Below, in pieces: positions 4,720 through 5,080 of a stretch of DNA of 5,080 nucleotides. The notes under the pieces were generated by a model. The model was not told the origin of the DNA. It searched no databases and saw only the letters and a program-made list of their open reading frames with translations. The stretch covers positions 1 to 5,080 of the forward strand of contig DRQL01000004.1 in NCBI GenBank assembly GCA_011371465.1, written 5' to 3'. The first letter of the stretch is position 1; each line of letters starts with the position of its first letter. The DNA is from Gammaproteobacteria bacterium (GTDB taxonomy: Bacteria > Pseudomonadota > Gammaproteobacteria > DSM-19610). The translations under genes were made by a program, and so were the position numbers.

Positions 4720-5080
4720 GTGGCTGACCGGAAAGCAGAAGCAGGTGACCGGGAACTCCGGCTGGAGCGCTTGCTGAAAGAGGTGCGTGCCTGCCGGATC
4801 TGCGAGTCGGAACTGCCGTTCGAACCCCGGCCGGTCCTGAAGGCAAGGGCCACGGCCCGCCTGCTCATTGTCGGTCAGGCGCCGGGCACACGGGTTCATG
4901 CCACCGGAATTCCCTGGAACGATCCCAGCGGTGACCGCCTGCGCAGCTGGCTGCAGGTGGACCGGGAATTCTTTTACGATGACAGCCGGGTTGCGATTAT
5001 TCCCATGGGGTTCTGTTACCCGGGCAAGGGGCGTTCCGGGGATCTGCCGCCACGCCCGGAGTGCGCGCAGCAGTGGCGGG
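4720..5080 (+). CDS. Uracil-DNA glycosylase superfamily protein, N-terminal part (continues past window)
   Basis: The frame is open to the right edge and gives 120 residues of a protein expected to be about 190-200 long. Family marks: Cys25-x2-Cys28 in an N-terminal helix (LLKEVRACRICES), the strand and glycine-rich motif LLIVGQAPGTRVH (48-60), corresponding to motif A of the superfamily, then IPWNDPSGDRLRSWL (64-78), and VAIIPMGFCYPGKG (91-104) followed by SGDLPPRPECA. These are shared by a group of short bacterial UDG-like proteins. The C-terminal motif with the second active-site histidine lies outside the window, so activity cannot be judged. The role is presumably excision of uracil or a related damaged base from DNA. 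The first usable start after the in-frame TGA at 4714-4716 is GTG 4720, with a poor ribosome site; coupling to the upstream gene is likely. An ATG at 4702 is in the same frame but runs into that TGA after four codons. Confidence 0.88.
   Translation, partial: MADRKAEAGDRELRLERLLKEVRACRICESELPFEPRPVLKARATARLLIVGQAPGTRVHATGIPWNDPSGDRLRSWLQVDREFFYDDSRVAIIPMGFCYPGKGRSGDLPPRPECAQQWR

Noticed and set aside
4163..4846. 227-residue minus-strand ORF across the STAS-like gene and the control region
   Set aside because: Lies antisense to two better supported plus-strand genes, has low-complexity composition and no ribosome site, and runs through the SOS palindrome.

Overview
The window is GC-rich bacterial DNA, most likely from a gammaproteobacterium. 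Three things point there: a type II secretion gspF tail, a DnaE2 polymerase behind a CTGT-N8-ACAG LexA box of the gamma/betaproteobacterial type, and GTRG-flanked REP palindromes of the kind linked to RAYT (REP-associated tyrosine transposase) enzymes. I cannot name the genus.

Layout, left to right. (1) Positions 1-614, plus strand: the C-terminal half of gspF, an inner-membrane platform protein of type II secretion, cut by the window edge. (2) Positions 615-1001: a gene-free gap between two convergent genes. It holds five REP-type palindromes, four of them arranged as two nearly identical 92-nt inverted-pair units, plus a separate short hairpin. (3) Positions 1002-4157, minus strand: a complete dnaE2, the error-prone SOS-inducible DNA polymerase III alpha-type subunit. 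(4) Positions 4158-4303: a short divergent control region. It holds a textbook LexA (SOS) box embedded in a much longer 48-bp near-perfect palindrome that also covers the dnaE2 Shine-Dalgarno sequence, and a possible 19-codon leader ORF running the other way. (5) Positions 4304-4702, plus strand: a small protein that looks like the STAS/SEC14-like (SpoIIAA-like) group. (6) Positions 4720 to the right edge, plus strand: the N-terminal part of a uracil-DNA glycosylase superfamily protein.

Functional reading: the right two thirds form a DNA-damage locus. The SOS box lies directly over the predicted dnaE2 promoter, so LexA cleavage should switch on translesion/error-prone synthesis. No imuA or imuB precedes dnaE2, so this copy stands apart from the usual imuA-imuB-dnaE2 cassette. 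The divergent STAS-like/UDG pair shares the same intergenic region; whether it is also under LexA control is open. The most unusual items are the extended palindrome around the SOS box and the REP pairs, whose two sequence types differ by two exactly compensatory base-pair changes.
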